A stretch of DNA of 7,386 bases from Acidobacteriaceae bacterium (GCA_019246575.1 JAFAQG010000722.1:1-7386), one strand, 5' to 3'. Shown: positions 1 through 6,627, numbered from the stretch's first letter. Translations and numbers: made by a program. The notes: generated by a model from the sequence alone, not told the origin.

Positions 1-69
1 AGTAAAGTCCGTATACGGCTCATTCGCGAACGGGGCGAGCTGCTCGATTTCGGCCGCGAGTGCAGGCAT
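1..69 (-). CDS. N-terminus of a probable 1-pyrroline-5-carboxylate dehydrogenase (partial)
   Basis: The gene reads leftward from an ATG at 69-67 and runs off the window edge after 23 codons. The visible protein ends in ANEPYTDFT. From memory, an 'xNEPxTDF' stretch close to the N-terminus is typical of L-glutamate gamma-semialdehyde (1-pyrroline-5-carboxylate) dehydrogenase, the NAD-dependent aldehyde dehydrogenase that turns the proline-breakdown intermediate into glutamate. The start is well supported: a purine-rich ribosome binding site (AAGGAAGG within 70-80 on the minus strand) lies directly before it. The upstream ytxH-like gene stops 12 bases away, which suggests co-transcription. No catalytic Cys, Glu or NAD-binding segment is inside the window, so the family call rests on one short motif. 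Confidence 0.5.
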   Translation of the reverse strand, partial: MPALAAEIEQLAPFANEPYTDFT

Positions 70-81
70 TTCCTTCCTTCT

Positions 82-387
82 TCAAACTACGTCTTCGATC
101 TTCTTCTCGGCAATGCGCCGGCCGCGCTCGAACAACTCCGCCGCTTCTTCCGCAATCTCCCGGCCGCGCTCATACAGCTCGCGTCCTTTGTCAATAATGT
201 CCTGGCTGGATTCGCTGATCGCTTTCCGTCCACGCTCGGCATGTGCGACCAGTTTCCGCCGGGTCTCTTCGCCGCTGCCGGGTGCAAGCAGAATCGCAAC
301 AGCCGCGCCTAAAGCCGCGCCTCCGATAAACCACGCGATGATACTGCCGGTGTTGTCTTGTGCCAATCCGATTTCCTCCGCTTTCAT
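82..387 (-). CDS. YtxH-like membrane-anchored coiled-coil protein
   Basis: This 101-residue protein has one hydrophobic segment at about residues 15-35, followed by LLAPGSGEETR (33-43), the signature at the membrane exit of YtxH-family (DUF948/gas-vesicle-like stress) proteins. The remaining 55 residues are highly charged, rich in Glu, Arg and Ala, and predicted helical. Gly-Arg pairs recur at residues 53, 68, 75 and 89, close to multiples of seven, which suggests a coiled coil built by short duplications. YtxH members are general-stress or envelope-associated proteins of unclear biochemical role; no enzyme motif is present. The likely topology is a short N-terminus, one membrane pass and a cytoplasmic or periplasmic helical tail. 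The ATG at 387-385 is chosen because it gives the usual short YtxH N-terminus, though the ribosome binding site is weak. It lies 35 bases after comEC and 12 bases before the next gene, so it is probably part of the same operon. Confidence 0.8.
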   Translation of the reverse strand: MKAEEIGLAQDNTGSIIAWFIGGAALGAAVAILLAPGSGEETRRKLVAHAERGRKAISESSQDIIDKGRELYERGREIAEEAAELFERGRRIAEKKIEDVV

Positions 388-422
388 TCTAGTCTTGAAA
401 TCGAACGCGGCGCGCGAGCGGT

Positions 423-2966
423 TTACCGGAATGTCTGGATTTCGACCCGACTGCCATCTGTTCGAAACGTGAGCAGGCCCCGCTCGTCGGTTCGAAAAAC
501 CGCCGCGTGATGGTCCGCCAGGCGCTCGAGTACAGTCGGATGCGGATGGTGGAACTGATTCTTGTAGCCGTCCGAGATGAACGCAAACTGCGGCGCGATC
601 TCGCTGATGAACTCTTCGGAAGACGATGTCTTGCTGCCGTGATGCCCCACTTTCAGCAATGTCACCGGATGAAGCTCGCCGCTCGCGAGCATGTCGTCTT
701 CGACTGGCCGCTCGGCATCTCCAGTGAGCAGAATGCTCCGTGTACCGTACGTCACCTCGAGAACCAGCGAATCGTCGTTTCTCGCCGTATCGGCCATGAC
801 GTAATCCGGGGACGGCGCGAGCACGCGCACCCGAGCGCCTCCGATGCGCACGTCGGGGGAGCCGCGATGCAGCGGCACAATGCGGACGTGGTCGGCTGCC
901 GCATGCTGCTCAACGGTTTCCCACTCCGAAGTTTCCGGTTCCGCGCCGACCCACAGCGCTGCCGGACGGAAATTATCGAGGATTGCCGGCATGCCTGCCA
1001 TGTGATCCGAGTGCCCGTGGGTAATAACGGCGTAATCGAGGCGATGAATCCGGCGGCTCCATAAGTAGGGCGAGACGACATCTTCGCCCATGTCGATGTG
1101 CGGCTTGCGCGTCATACGCTCCATGCCGGGAATGCCGCCCGCATCGATTAGCATCGTTTCCCCGTCCGGAAAAACCATGAACAGGCTGTCGCCCTGATTC
1201 ACATCAATCGCAGTAAGCTCCAGGGTGCCGGGTGTGAGCAGTGGCTTCCAGGGCTGGAGGCAGATCACGCCGAACAAAGCCAGCGAACAGGCGAAGCTCG
1301 GAATTAATAGCCATCGCCGGCGTCGCACGGCAATGCCCACGACGATCAGCGAGAGCGAAAACGCAATTGCGATCCAGAGCGGCACGGCGGCAATGCGCCA
1401 CGCGGGTTCGAATTTCACATGCCACGTGGCTGTCACCTCGGCCCAGTGCAGCAGAACGGCATTGGCTGCAGCTAACGCATGCCAGCCCGTAAGGATGGAC
1501 GCGAAACCGAGCGGCACAACCAGCAACAGTAGAGGAACTACTATCAAGTTCGCCGAAAGCCCCGTGACGGAAAGGCGGTGGAAATAGCTGATCATCGGCA
1601 GCGCGAGCCCGAACTGAATGCAAGCCGAAACGATCACCGCGTCCGCAATCCAAGCCATCAGGAGCACGCCCTTAGAAACCATCCACTGAGCTTTCGCAAG
1701 CGGCAGGCGCGTCCACGCCCGGAGTGTTTCGGCAACCAATCGGAGCTCAACGCGCCACTGCGCGGCCCTGTGCTCCACATTCGGATCGTAGGCAACCTGA
1801 TCGAAGCGTTTCACCGAGCCGCGCAGCGGCTCAGTGAATCGTTCCATCACGGGAATAGCGAAGGCGGCAATTGCGGCGGCCGAGAGGAAGGACAACTGAA
1901 AGCTGGGATCGAATAGCTGCGCGGGGTCGAAGACCAGATAGATGATTCCCACAACGGCCAGAATATTGAGGATCCGGGTCCTTCGGAACACGAAGCTGGC
2001 CAGGACAAACATCGTGAATCCCGCCGAGGAACGAACAGCCGGCGAATTGAACCCCGAGATGAAGCAGTAGGCCCAAGTTATTAATGCCGCCACAGAAAGC
2101 GCGAGCCAGCGTCGTACCCAAAGCACGCGAAGAATGAAAAGGACCGAAATTGCTAGCACCGAGACATGCAAGCCGGAGATGACGAGCGCGTGATAGGTTC
2201 CCGTCACGCGGAATTCGTCAGTCCAGCGGCGGTCTACGCCGCCCGTCTCGCCCAGCAGCGTAGCCGAAAGCAGCGCGGCGGTGTGCTGGTCATCCGGATA
2301 CAGCCTGGCAAGCCGGTCGAGAGCCCAGGTCCGAATGCCGTATAGCCAGCCGACGGCTCGCGACCCGCATTGGCCGGAAACGACGCGGATGTCGCCGGGT
2401 CCGGCCACCGAACCCGTCCAATATATACGTTGCTTCGCAAGGTAGCCCACGTAGTCGAACGCGTCGGGGTTCTGGAAATTCCGGGGCGTACGGATCTTCG
2501 CCGCAACTTCGACTCGCTGGCCGTACCGAAGCTGAAGTTTTTCGCCAGCCTTAAGCCGCACCGCAATTCGGACATTCGCGTTCCGAGCGAGTTCCAGCGT
2601 GAGCTGTTCCCGTTCTGGGGAAAACACCGGCGGGTTGACCACACAGCCCGACAGAAGTACGGTCTCCGTGTCCTCCACGTTCAGTTTCGGCGTCGGCCCC
2701 GGCGTGTGCGCCATCTGGACAGCTAAGCCCAGGATTCCCATTGCCATACACACGGCTGGAAGGCGCAGGCATCGCGCTCTCGGCCAGAAAATGGCAACGG
2801 CGAGAAAGATTAGCGTTGAAGCAGCGGATAGGAGGAGAGTAGAAAGCGTGGGGGGGAAAAAATGGGCCGACAGAATTCCCGCCGCCAGGGCAACCGAAGG
2901 CAGCAGGAGTGGTTCACGACGCACCGTACACGTAGTGCCATATACCCGTCTATTCCTCTCGGGCAA
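423..2966 (-). CDS. comEC: ComEC/Rec2 family DNA-uptake channel protein
   Basis: This is an integral inner-membrane protein of 847 residues. In naturally competent bacteria ComEC carries single-stranded DNA into the cytoplasm. All three usual parts are visible. An N-terminal region with two early membrane segments and a DUF4131-like soluble domain spans about 18-200. The Competence domain, with many membrane helices, spans about 220-560 and includes the family stretch GTYHALVISGLHVS near 255-270. A C-terminal metallo-beta-lactamase-like domain follows, with DVNQGDS (588-594), LIDAGG (606-611), the metal-binding THGHSDH (649-655), TGDAE (748-752) and GHHGSK (774-779). The intact metal ligands suggest a working nuclease-type domain. 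The longest frame starts at a TTG (2966-2964) with no good ribosome binding site. A GTG at 2924-2922 (residue 15) would give VRREPLLLP, closer to the usual ComEC N-terminus, and has no clear site either. Length is in the normal range. No other competence gene is in view, so actual transformability is not shown. Confidence 0.95.
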   Translation of the reverse strand: MPERNRRVYGTTCTVRREPLLLPSVALAAGILSAHFFPPTLSTLLLSAASTLIFLAVAIFWPRARCLRLPAVCMAMGILGLAVQMAHTPGPTPKLNVEDTETVLLSGCVVNPPVFSPEREQLTLELARNANVRIAVRLKAGEKLQLRYGQRVEVAAKIRTPRNFQNPDAFDYVGYLAKQRIYWTGSVAGPGDIRVVSGQCGSRAVGWLYGIRTWALDRLARLYPDDQHTAALLSATLLGETGGVDRRWTDEFRVTGTYHALVISGLHVSVLAISVLFILRVLWVRRWLALSVAALITWAYCFISGFNSPAVRSSAGFTMFVLASFVFRRTRILNILAVVGIIYLVFDPAQLFDPSFQLSFLSAAAIAAFAIPVMERFTEPLRGSVKRFDQVAYDPNVEHRAAQWRVELRLVAETLRAWTRLPLAKAQWMVSKGVLLMAWIADAVIVSACIQFGLALPMISYFHRLSVTGLSANLIVVPLLLLVVPLGFASILTGWHALAAANAVLLHWAEVTATWHVKFEPAWRIAAVPLWIAIAFSLSLIVVGIAVRRRRWLLIPSFACSLALFGVICLQPWKPLLTPGTLELTAIDVNQGDSLFMVFPDGETMLIDAGGIPGMERMTRKPHIDMGEDVVSPYLWSRRIHRLDYAVITHGHSDHMAGMPAILDNFRPAALWVGAEPETSEWETVEQHAAADHVRIVPLHRGSPDVRIGGARVRVLAPSPDYVMADTARNDDSLVLEVTYGTRSILLTGDAERPVEDDMLASGELHPVTLLKVGHHGSKTSSSEEFISEIAPQFAFISDGYKNQFHHPHPTVLERLADHHAAVFRTDERGLLTFRTDGSRVEIQTFR

Positions 2967-2983
2967 GAAAGATTAATTTTCTG

Positions 2984-3012
2984 TTGACTTGTGAATGGTA
3001 GTATTCCATACT
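2984..3012 (+). promoter_or_regulatory. sigma70-like promoter of the candidate small RNA
   Basis: TTGACT (2984-2989) and CATACT (3007-3012) are separated by exactly 17 bases: five of six and four of six consensus matches. The surroundings are AT-rich compared with the genome. The expected transcription start is about 3019. Reading rightward, the first thing met is a strong intrinsic terminator at 3135-3172, so the promoter seems to serve a short RNA. Read-through into rpsL is possible but less likely. Confidence 0.6.
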
Positions 3013-3013
3013 A
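2999..3013. promoter_or_regulatory. Palindromic operator candidate over the -10 element
   Basis: TAGTATTCCATACTA is a perfect inverted repeat with six-base arms around a three-base centre. It contains the whole -10 of the rightward promoter and lies 33 bases before the comEC start at 2966. A dimeric repressor bound here would block the small-RNA promoter and could also affect leftward comEC transcription. I do not recognise the regulator. The position supports an operator role, but part of the symmetry could be chance in an AT-rich promoter. Confidence 0.4.
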
Positions 3014-3018
3014 AAGAA

Positions 3019-3172
3019 AATTTAATACGCACGCGATTCGTTCATCCGCTGTTCGGCGCATGCCTCAGATTCCGGTCGATTCCGTGAACGGACGGCCGCG
3101 CGCGTCAGATTTCTCCTCCAACCCAAACTTAAGTGGCTGATCGAGGGGTGACCTCGATCAGCCCTGCTTTTT
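3019..3172 (+). ncRNA. Candidate small regulatory RNA, about 154 nt
   Basis: A promoter with 17-base spacing and a strong intrinsic terminator bracket a non-coding stretch. The 5' part can fold into a rod: 3027-3035 pairs with 3097-3105 (eight of nine pairs, one A:C mismatch), and inside it 3039-3044 pairs perfectly with 3085-3090 (CGTTCA/TGAACG). Bases 3106-3134 have no strong partner and contain the CU-rich TTTCTCCTCCAACCC (3110-3124), complementary to Shine-Dalgarno sequences. The terminator hairpin ends the RNA. Structured 5' domain, unpaired CU-rich seed and U-tailed terminator form the usual plan of a trans-acting sRNA. It does not show the conserved SRP RNA, tmRNA or RNase P motifs, and it is not an obvious 6S RNA because its two ends do not pair. 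Ends are predicted from the promoter and T-tract, not measured. Confidence 0.5.
3135..3172 (+). terminator. Strong intrinsic terminator
   Basis: GGCTGATCGAGG (3135-3146) and CCTCGATCAGCC (3152-3163) form a perfect 12-bp stem with a five-base loop GGTGA, followed by CTGC and five T residues (3168-3172). It ends transcription running rightward from the 2984-3012 promoter and would shield the rpsL promoter downstream. It is not placed to end any minus-strand gene. Confidence 0.85.
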
Positions 3173-3251
3173 GGCAAGACTATTACCGCTGGTTTACGGA
3201 GCAACCCTAGCCCTAGGGGCGTCTGCGGATCTACTCCTCCGTTGCAAGTGG
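3173..3251 (+). other. Spacer between terminator and str promoter, with nested inverted repeats
   Basis: No gene is accepted here. ACGGAG (3196-3201) is complementary to CTCCGT (3237-3242) and encloses CCCTA (3205-3209) with TAGGG (3214-3218). A second CTCCTCC (3234-3240) repeats the CU-rich motif of the upstream small RNA. The segment lies upstream of the predicted str transcription start, so any role would be as DNA (activator or UP-type site) or within a read-through transcript. Confidence 0.25.
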
Positions 3252-3281
3252 TTGACAGGCCATGCGGCTCACACGTACACT
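3252..3281 (+). promoter_or_regulatory. str operon promoter
   Basis: A perfect -35 TTGACA (3252-3257) and a good -10 TACACT (3276-3281, four of six matches) stand 18 bases apart. The expected start is near 3288. It is the best promoter in the window and points at rpsL, as expected for a highly expressed ribosomal-protein operon. It implies an unusually long leader of about 345 nt. Confidence 0.7.
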
Positions 3282-3287
3282 GGGAAA

Positions 3288-3633
3288 GTTTGGCGAGCTG
3301 ATTCTTCGGCCTCCGAGCTACCGTGTTCGTATGAGCATGCGTCCGGAAGTCGGGCCCCGCTGTTAGGCCAATACGCCGTCCCGGATATTCCGGACCGGTA
3401 ACATTGGTCCCGATATGGGCTATAACCCGAAGTAGTTACCCTCGCGTTGGGGCTGGTGAATACGCTATATCAGCCTCCTGGCGGTTGAAAATCATGCAGC
3501 CGGCACGGTAGTGTTCGAGCCTGCTCAAAGAAATCCCGGAACGGGAGCTTTAAAGTTAACGGATGGTTTGTAGAACCGCGCTCTGTGCGGCTGCGGGCCT
3601 CTGAAAGGTTTTTATCAGGTAGGAAGGAAATTC
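3288..3633 (+). promoter_or_regulatory. Structured 5' leader of the rpsL transcript
   Basis: About 345 bases without an accepted gene lie between the promoter and rpsL. Several short hairpins compete for the same bases: CCGGA/TCCGG (3381-3385 with 3389-3393), GGACC/GGTCC (3392-3396 with 3406-3410), CCC/GGG (3410-3412 with 3417-3419) against GGG/CCC (3417-3419 with 3426-3428), and GGTAAC/GTTACC (3397-3402 with 3435-3440). Downstream are a seven-pair stem (3449-3455 with 3471-3477), TCCCG-GAA-CGGGA (3534-3546) and CCGCGC-TCT-GTGCGG (3576-3590). Mutually exclusive pairs are what a regulatory leader, such as a ribosomal-protein autoregulation site, would show. I do not recognise a named riboswitch or leader family. 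The function is inferred from length and pairing only. Confidence 0.45.
3598..3623 (+). promoter_or_regulatory. Hairpin that may mask the rpsL ribosome binding site
   Basis: CCT-CTGA (3598-3604) can pair with TCAG (3615-3618) and, across a two-base bulge, with AGG (3621-3623). The last three bases are the start of the rpsL ribosome binding site AGGAAGG (3621-3627). The loop is 3605-3614. The stem is only seven pairs, so it is a candidate translational switch, not a certain one. Confidence 0.3.
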
Positions 3634-4041
3634 GTGCCCACGTTTAACCAACTTGTGCGTAAGGGCCGCAGGCCGACCCGGTACAAGACAGCGAGTCCCG
3701 CCCTGCAGGCCTGTCCTCAGCGGCGCGGCGTTTGCACCCGCGTGTATACGACCACACCTAAAAAGCCCAATTCGGCTCTGCGCAAGGTGGCTCGCGTACG
3801 CCTGACCAATGGCATTGAGGTCACAACCTATATTCCCGGTGTCGGCCACAACCTGCAGGAGCATTCGATTGTGCTCATCCGCGGAGGACGCGTCAAGGAC
3901 CTGCCGGGCGTGCGTTATCACGTGGTTCGCGGAACGCTGGACACGGCGGGCGTTAGCAACCGCAAACAGGGCCGGTCGAAATATGGCGCCAAGCGTCCCA
4001 AGGGCGGCGCTGCGGCTGCACCCGCGAAGGGGAAAAAGTAA
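3634..4041 (+). CDS. rpsL: 30S ribosomal protein S12
   Basis: S12 sits at the decoding centre of the small subunit and helps control reading accuracy. The 135-residue protein matches the family from end to end: [12 protein letters not shown] at the start, [13 protein letters not shown] (39-51), GHNLQEHS (71-78), [14 protein letters not shown] (83-96) and [10 protein letters not shown] near the end. The lysines where streptomycin-resistance changes occur are wild-type (Lys43/Lys44 and Lys88, counting Met), and Asp89, the residue methylthiolated by RimO in E. coli, is present. It starts with GTG, supported by AGGAAGG six bases upstream. Compared with E. coli (124 residues) it has an Ala/Lys-rich tail of about eleven extra residues, a common kind of extension. 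It is the first gene of the str operon, after a long leader; rpsG follows 47 bases later. Confidence 0.98.
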   Translation: MPTFNQLVRKGRRPTRYKTASPALQACPQRRGVCTRVYTTTPKKPNSALRKVARVRLTNGIEVTTYIPGVGHNLQEHSIVLIRGGRVKDLPGVRYHVVRGTLDTAGVSNRKQGRSKYGAKRPKGGAAAAPAKGKK

Positions 4042-4088
4042 GGAGATGAGCCCGCGCCTTTTCAGCTAGGCGAAGACTCAATATTGAA

Positions 4089-4475
4089 ATGCCGCGACGA
4101 AGACGACCAGAGCCGAGAGAAGTTGTACCGGACCCGCTGTATAACTCCACACTCGTCGAAAAGTTTGTGAACTCGATGATGTGGGACGGCAAGAAAATGA
4201 CCGCGCAGCGGATTTTCTATCACGCCATGAACACGCTCGGCGAGCGCTCCGGGGACGATCCGTTAAAGGTCTTCAAGAAGGCCATCGAGAACGTCAAGCC
4301 CGTACTGGAAGTCAAGACCAGGCGAGTGGGTGGCGCAAACTATCAGGTTCCGGTGGAGGTTCCCCAGAACCGCCGCACCAGCCTCGCGCTTCGCTGGCTC
4401 ATCACGAACGCGCGCAGCCGGCCGGATAAAAGTATGGCCGAGGCGAATGAAGCCTTCGCGCACTATCGCTGGTAG
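4089..4475 (+). CDS. rpsG: 30S ribosomal protein S7 with an internal 28-residue deletion
   Basis: S7 is a primary binder of the 3' domain of 16S rRNA, starts assembly of the 30S head and lies by the E site. The N-terminus MPRRRR, the rRNA-binding core, the beta-hairpin region [17 protein letters not shown] (75-91) and the helix [12 protein letters not shown] (99-110) are normal. The protein is 128 residues, whereas bacterial S7 is usually about 156. Lined up with E. coli S7 from memory, numbering is identical up to Met116-Ala117, and the next residue, Glu118, corresponds to E. coli Glu146; the end [11 protein letters not shown] is intact. Residues 118-145, most of helix 5 and the first half of helix 6, are therefore missing in frame. 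Frame, start and stop are sound. The ribosome binding site is weak (translation is probably coupled to rpsL). It may be a real shortened S7, a strain deletion or an assembly error. Confidence 0.95.
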   Translation: MPRRRRPEPREVVPDPLYNSTLVEKFVNSMMWDGKKMTAQRIFYHAMNTLGERSGDDPLKVFKKAIENVKPVLEVKTRRVGGANYQVPVEVPQNRRTSLALRWLITNARSRPDKSMAEANEAFAHYRW

Positions 4476-4507
4476 AAGTTTGTATCGAGCTATTTGGTAA
4501 TTGACAT

Positions 4508-6604
4508 ATGGCCCGCACGGTTCCATTAGAAAAAATGCGCAATATCGGCATCATGGCGCACATCGATGCCGGTAAGACGACGACCACTGAGCGCATCCTT
4601 TATTACACCGGTCGCACCCACAAAATCGGCGAAGTGCATGAAGGCACCGCCACGATGGACTGGATGGCGCAGGAGCAGGAGCGTGGGATCACGATTACCT
4701 CTGCCGCTACGACCTGCCAGTGGAACGACATCACAATCAACATCATCGACACTCCCGGCCACGTAGACTTTACGGCCGAAGTGGAGCGCAGCCTGCGCGT
4801 ATTAGACGGCGCCTGCGCGGTGTTCGACGCCGTAGCCGGTGTGCAGCCTCAATCGGAAACCGTCTGGCGTCAGGCCGACAAATACGGCGTCCCCCGCATT
4901 TGCTTCATCAACAAGATGGATCGCATCGGGGCCGATTTTTATCGTTCGGTCGACACGATTGTCGATCGTCTGAATGCGCGTCCAGTGCCCATCCAGATCC
5001 CCGTCGGCGCGGAAGACCAGTTTAAGGGCGTTGTCGATCTCGTCACCATGAAGGCGCGTATCTGGCGCGAGGAGACGCTCGGCGCGAAGTACGACGATGT
5101 GGAGATCCCGGCCGATCTGGCCGACAAAGCCAAAGAATATCGCGACAAGCTGATCGAGGCGGTCTCGGAAACCGACGACGTCCTCTTCGAAAAGTACGTC
5201 GAAGGGAAAGCAATCACAGAACAGGAGTTGATTGCCGGAATCCGCAAGGCCAGTATCGCGCAAAAAATTTTCCCGGTCATCTGCGGCTCTTCTTTCAAGA
5301 ACAAAGGTGTCCAGAATCTGCTGGACGCGGTCTGCGCCTACCTGCCGTCACCTCTGGATATTCCGGCCGTGAAGGGTCACGCGCTCGACAACCCGGAGCA
5401 ACTTCTGGAGCGGAAGGCCAGCGATTCGGAGCCGTTTGCCGCCCTCGTTTTCAAGATCATGACCGACCCGTTTGTCGGTCAGCTGTGCTTCATTCGCGTT
5501 TACTCGGGCAAGCTCAATACGGGCGATTCCATCTACAACGTCAGCAAGGGCCGCAAAGAGCGTGTTGGCCGGCTCGTGAAGATGCACGCCAACAAGCGCG
5601 AAGAAATCCAGGAAGTTCTCGCCGGCGACATCTGTGCAGCCGTCGGTCTCAAGCAGGTAGTAACGGGAGACACCATCTGCGATGAGCGCGCTCCCATTGT
5701 GCTCGAGTCCATTAGCTTCCCGGCGCCCGTGATCCAGCTTGCCATCGAGCCAAAGACGAAAGCGGACCAGGAAAAGCTCGGCATGGCCATCAACAAACTG
5801 GCGACCGAGGACCCGACCCTGCATGTTTCGACGGATCCGGAGACCGGGCAGACGATTCTCGCCGGAATGGGCGAACTGCATCTCGAAATCATCGTCGATC
5901 GTATGCAGCGCGAGTTCAATGTCGGCGCGAATGTCGGAAAGCCGCAGGTCGCGTATCGCGAGACCATCCGTCAGCGCGCCGAGTACGACTACACGCACAA
6001 GAAGCAGACCGGCGGCAGCGGCCAGTACGCGCGCGTGAAGCTGCGTGTCGAACCGGACCCCGAACAAGATTTCGAATTCGAAAACGAAGTGACCGGCGGC
6101 AACATCCCGAGGGAATTCATTCCCGCTGTCCAAAAAGGCGTGGAGGAAGCGCTCGAGGGCGGCATCCTCGCCGGATATCCGATGAACAACATCAAGGTCA
6201 CGGTGTTCGACGGCGCATACCATGAGGTCGACTCCTCGGAAATGGCGTTTAAAATCTGCAGCTCTATCTGTTTCAAAGAAGCTGCAGCGAAAGCGAAGCC
6301 TGTACTGCTCGAGCCCGTCATGCGTGTCGAAGTGACCGTTCCCGAAGAGTACATGGGAACGGTCAACGGAGATCTGATCTCGCGTCGTGGCCGCTTGGAA
6401 GGCACAGAGATCGCGGGCGGAACGCACATCATCAAGGCCATGGTTCCGCTTTCCGAAATGTTCGGATACGCAACCGAGCTCCGGTCGCGTACACAGGGTC
6501 GCGGCAGCTTCACTATGCACTTCGGTCAGTACGAAGAAGTGCCGAAGAACCTGGCCGAGGAGATTATCAACCGCAACAAGGGAGGAGCGGTGGCTATTCG
6601 GTAG
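4508..6604 (+). CDS. fusA: Elongation factor G
   Basis: EF-G is the cytoplasmic GTPase that moves tRNAs and mRNA through the ribosome after each peptide bond and, with RRF, splits ribosomes for recycling. The 698-residue length is normal. The GTPase motifs are all present: AHIDAGKTT (17-25), RGITI (59-63), DTPGH (81-85) with the catalytic His85, NKMD (135-138) and GSS (260-262). Domain II begins near 310. Domain IV carries [14 protein letters not shown] and the tip His572 in [13 protein letters not shown], matching Thermus His573, which reaches the decoding centre. Domain V ends near 690. This is the translocating EF-G type, not a tetracycline-protection protein. The ATG at 4508 gives the standard N-terminus, but no clear Shine-Dalgarno sequence lies in the 32-base gap after rpsG, so coupling to rpsG translation is likely. 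tuf follows after 23 bases. Confidence 0.98.
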   Translation: MARTVPLEKMRNIGIMAHIDAGKTTTTERILYYTGRTHKIGEVHEGTATMDWMAQEQERGITITSAATTCQWNDITINIIDTPGHVDFTAEVERSLRVLDGACAVFDAVAGVQPQSETVWRQADKYGVPRICFINKMDRIGADFYRSVDTIVDRLNARPVPIQIPVGAEDQFKGVVDLVTMKARIWREETLGAKYDDVEIPADLADKAKEYRDKLIEAVSETDDVLFEKYVEGKAITEQELIAGIRKASIAQKIFPVICGSSFKNKGVQNLLDAVCAYLPSPLDIPAVKGHALDNPEQLLERKASDSEPFAALVFKIMTDPFVGQLCFIRVYSGKLNTGDSIYNVSKGRKERVGRLVKMHANKREEIQEVLAGDICAAVGLKQVVTGDTICDERAPIVLESISFPAPVIQLAIEPKTKADQEKLGMAINKLATEDPTLHVSTDPETGQTILAGMGELHLEIIVDRMQREFNVGANVGKPQVAYRETIRQRAEYDYTHKKQTGGSGQYARVKLRVEPDPEQDFEFENEVTGGNIPREFIPAVQKGVEEALEGGILAGYPMNNIKVTVFDGAYHEVDSSEMAFKICSSICFKEAAAKAKPVLLEPVMRVEVTVPEEYMGTVNGDLISRRGRLEGTEIAGGTHIIKAMVPLSEMFGYATELRSRTQGRGSFTMHFGQYEEVPKNLAEEIINRNKGGAVAIR

Positions 6605-6627
6605 CCATCCCAAAAGAGGATAAGCAT

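Noticed and set aside
3171..3401. 76-codon plus-strand frame with a hydrophobic, signal-peptide-like start
   Set aside because: Its TTG start lies in the terminator T-run with no room for a ribosome binding site, it spans the str promoter, and its third codon positions lack the G/C bias of the real genes here.
3485..3514. Second promoter close to rpsL (TTGAAA, 18 bases, TAGTGT)
   Set aside because: The -10 matches consensus poorly, and a much better promoter exists at 3252-3281.
3447..3530. Possible tRNA, because of a TTCGAGC loop-like stretch near 3514
   Set aside because: The flanking bases do not form a five-pair T stem, and no acceptor stem, D-arm or anticodon arm could be assembled.
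4046..4069. Seven-codon frame ATG...TAG right after the rpsL stop
   Set aside because: AGGAG touches the ATG with no spacing, and the peptide is too short to judge; it is most likely chance.
4089..4475. Short S7 explained by a frameshift or a wrong start or stop
   Set aside because: Both the N-terminus and the C-terminal AHYRW are in the same frame and intact, so only an in-frame internal loss explains the length.
5348..6613. 421-codon open frame on the minus strand opposite fusA
   Set aside because: It lies wholly antisense to an unmistakable EF-G gene, shows no recognisable domain, and long antisense frames are expected from GC-rich codon bias.
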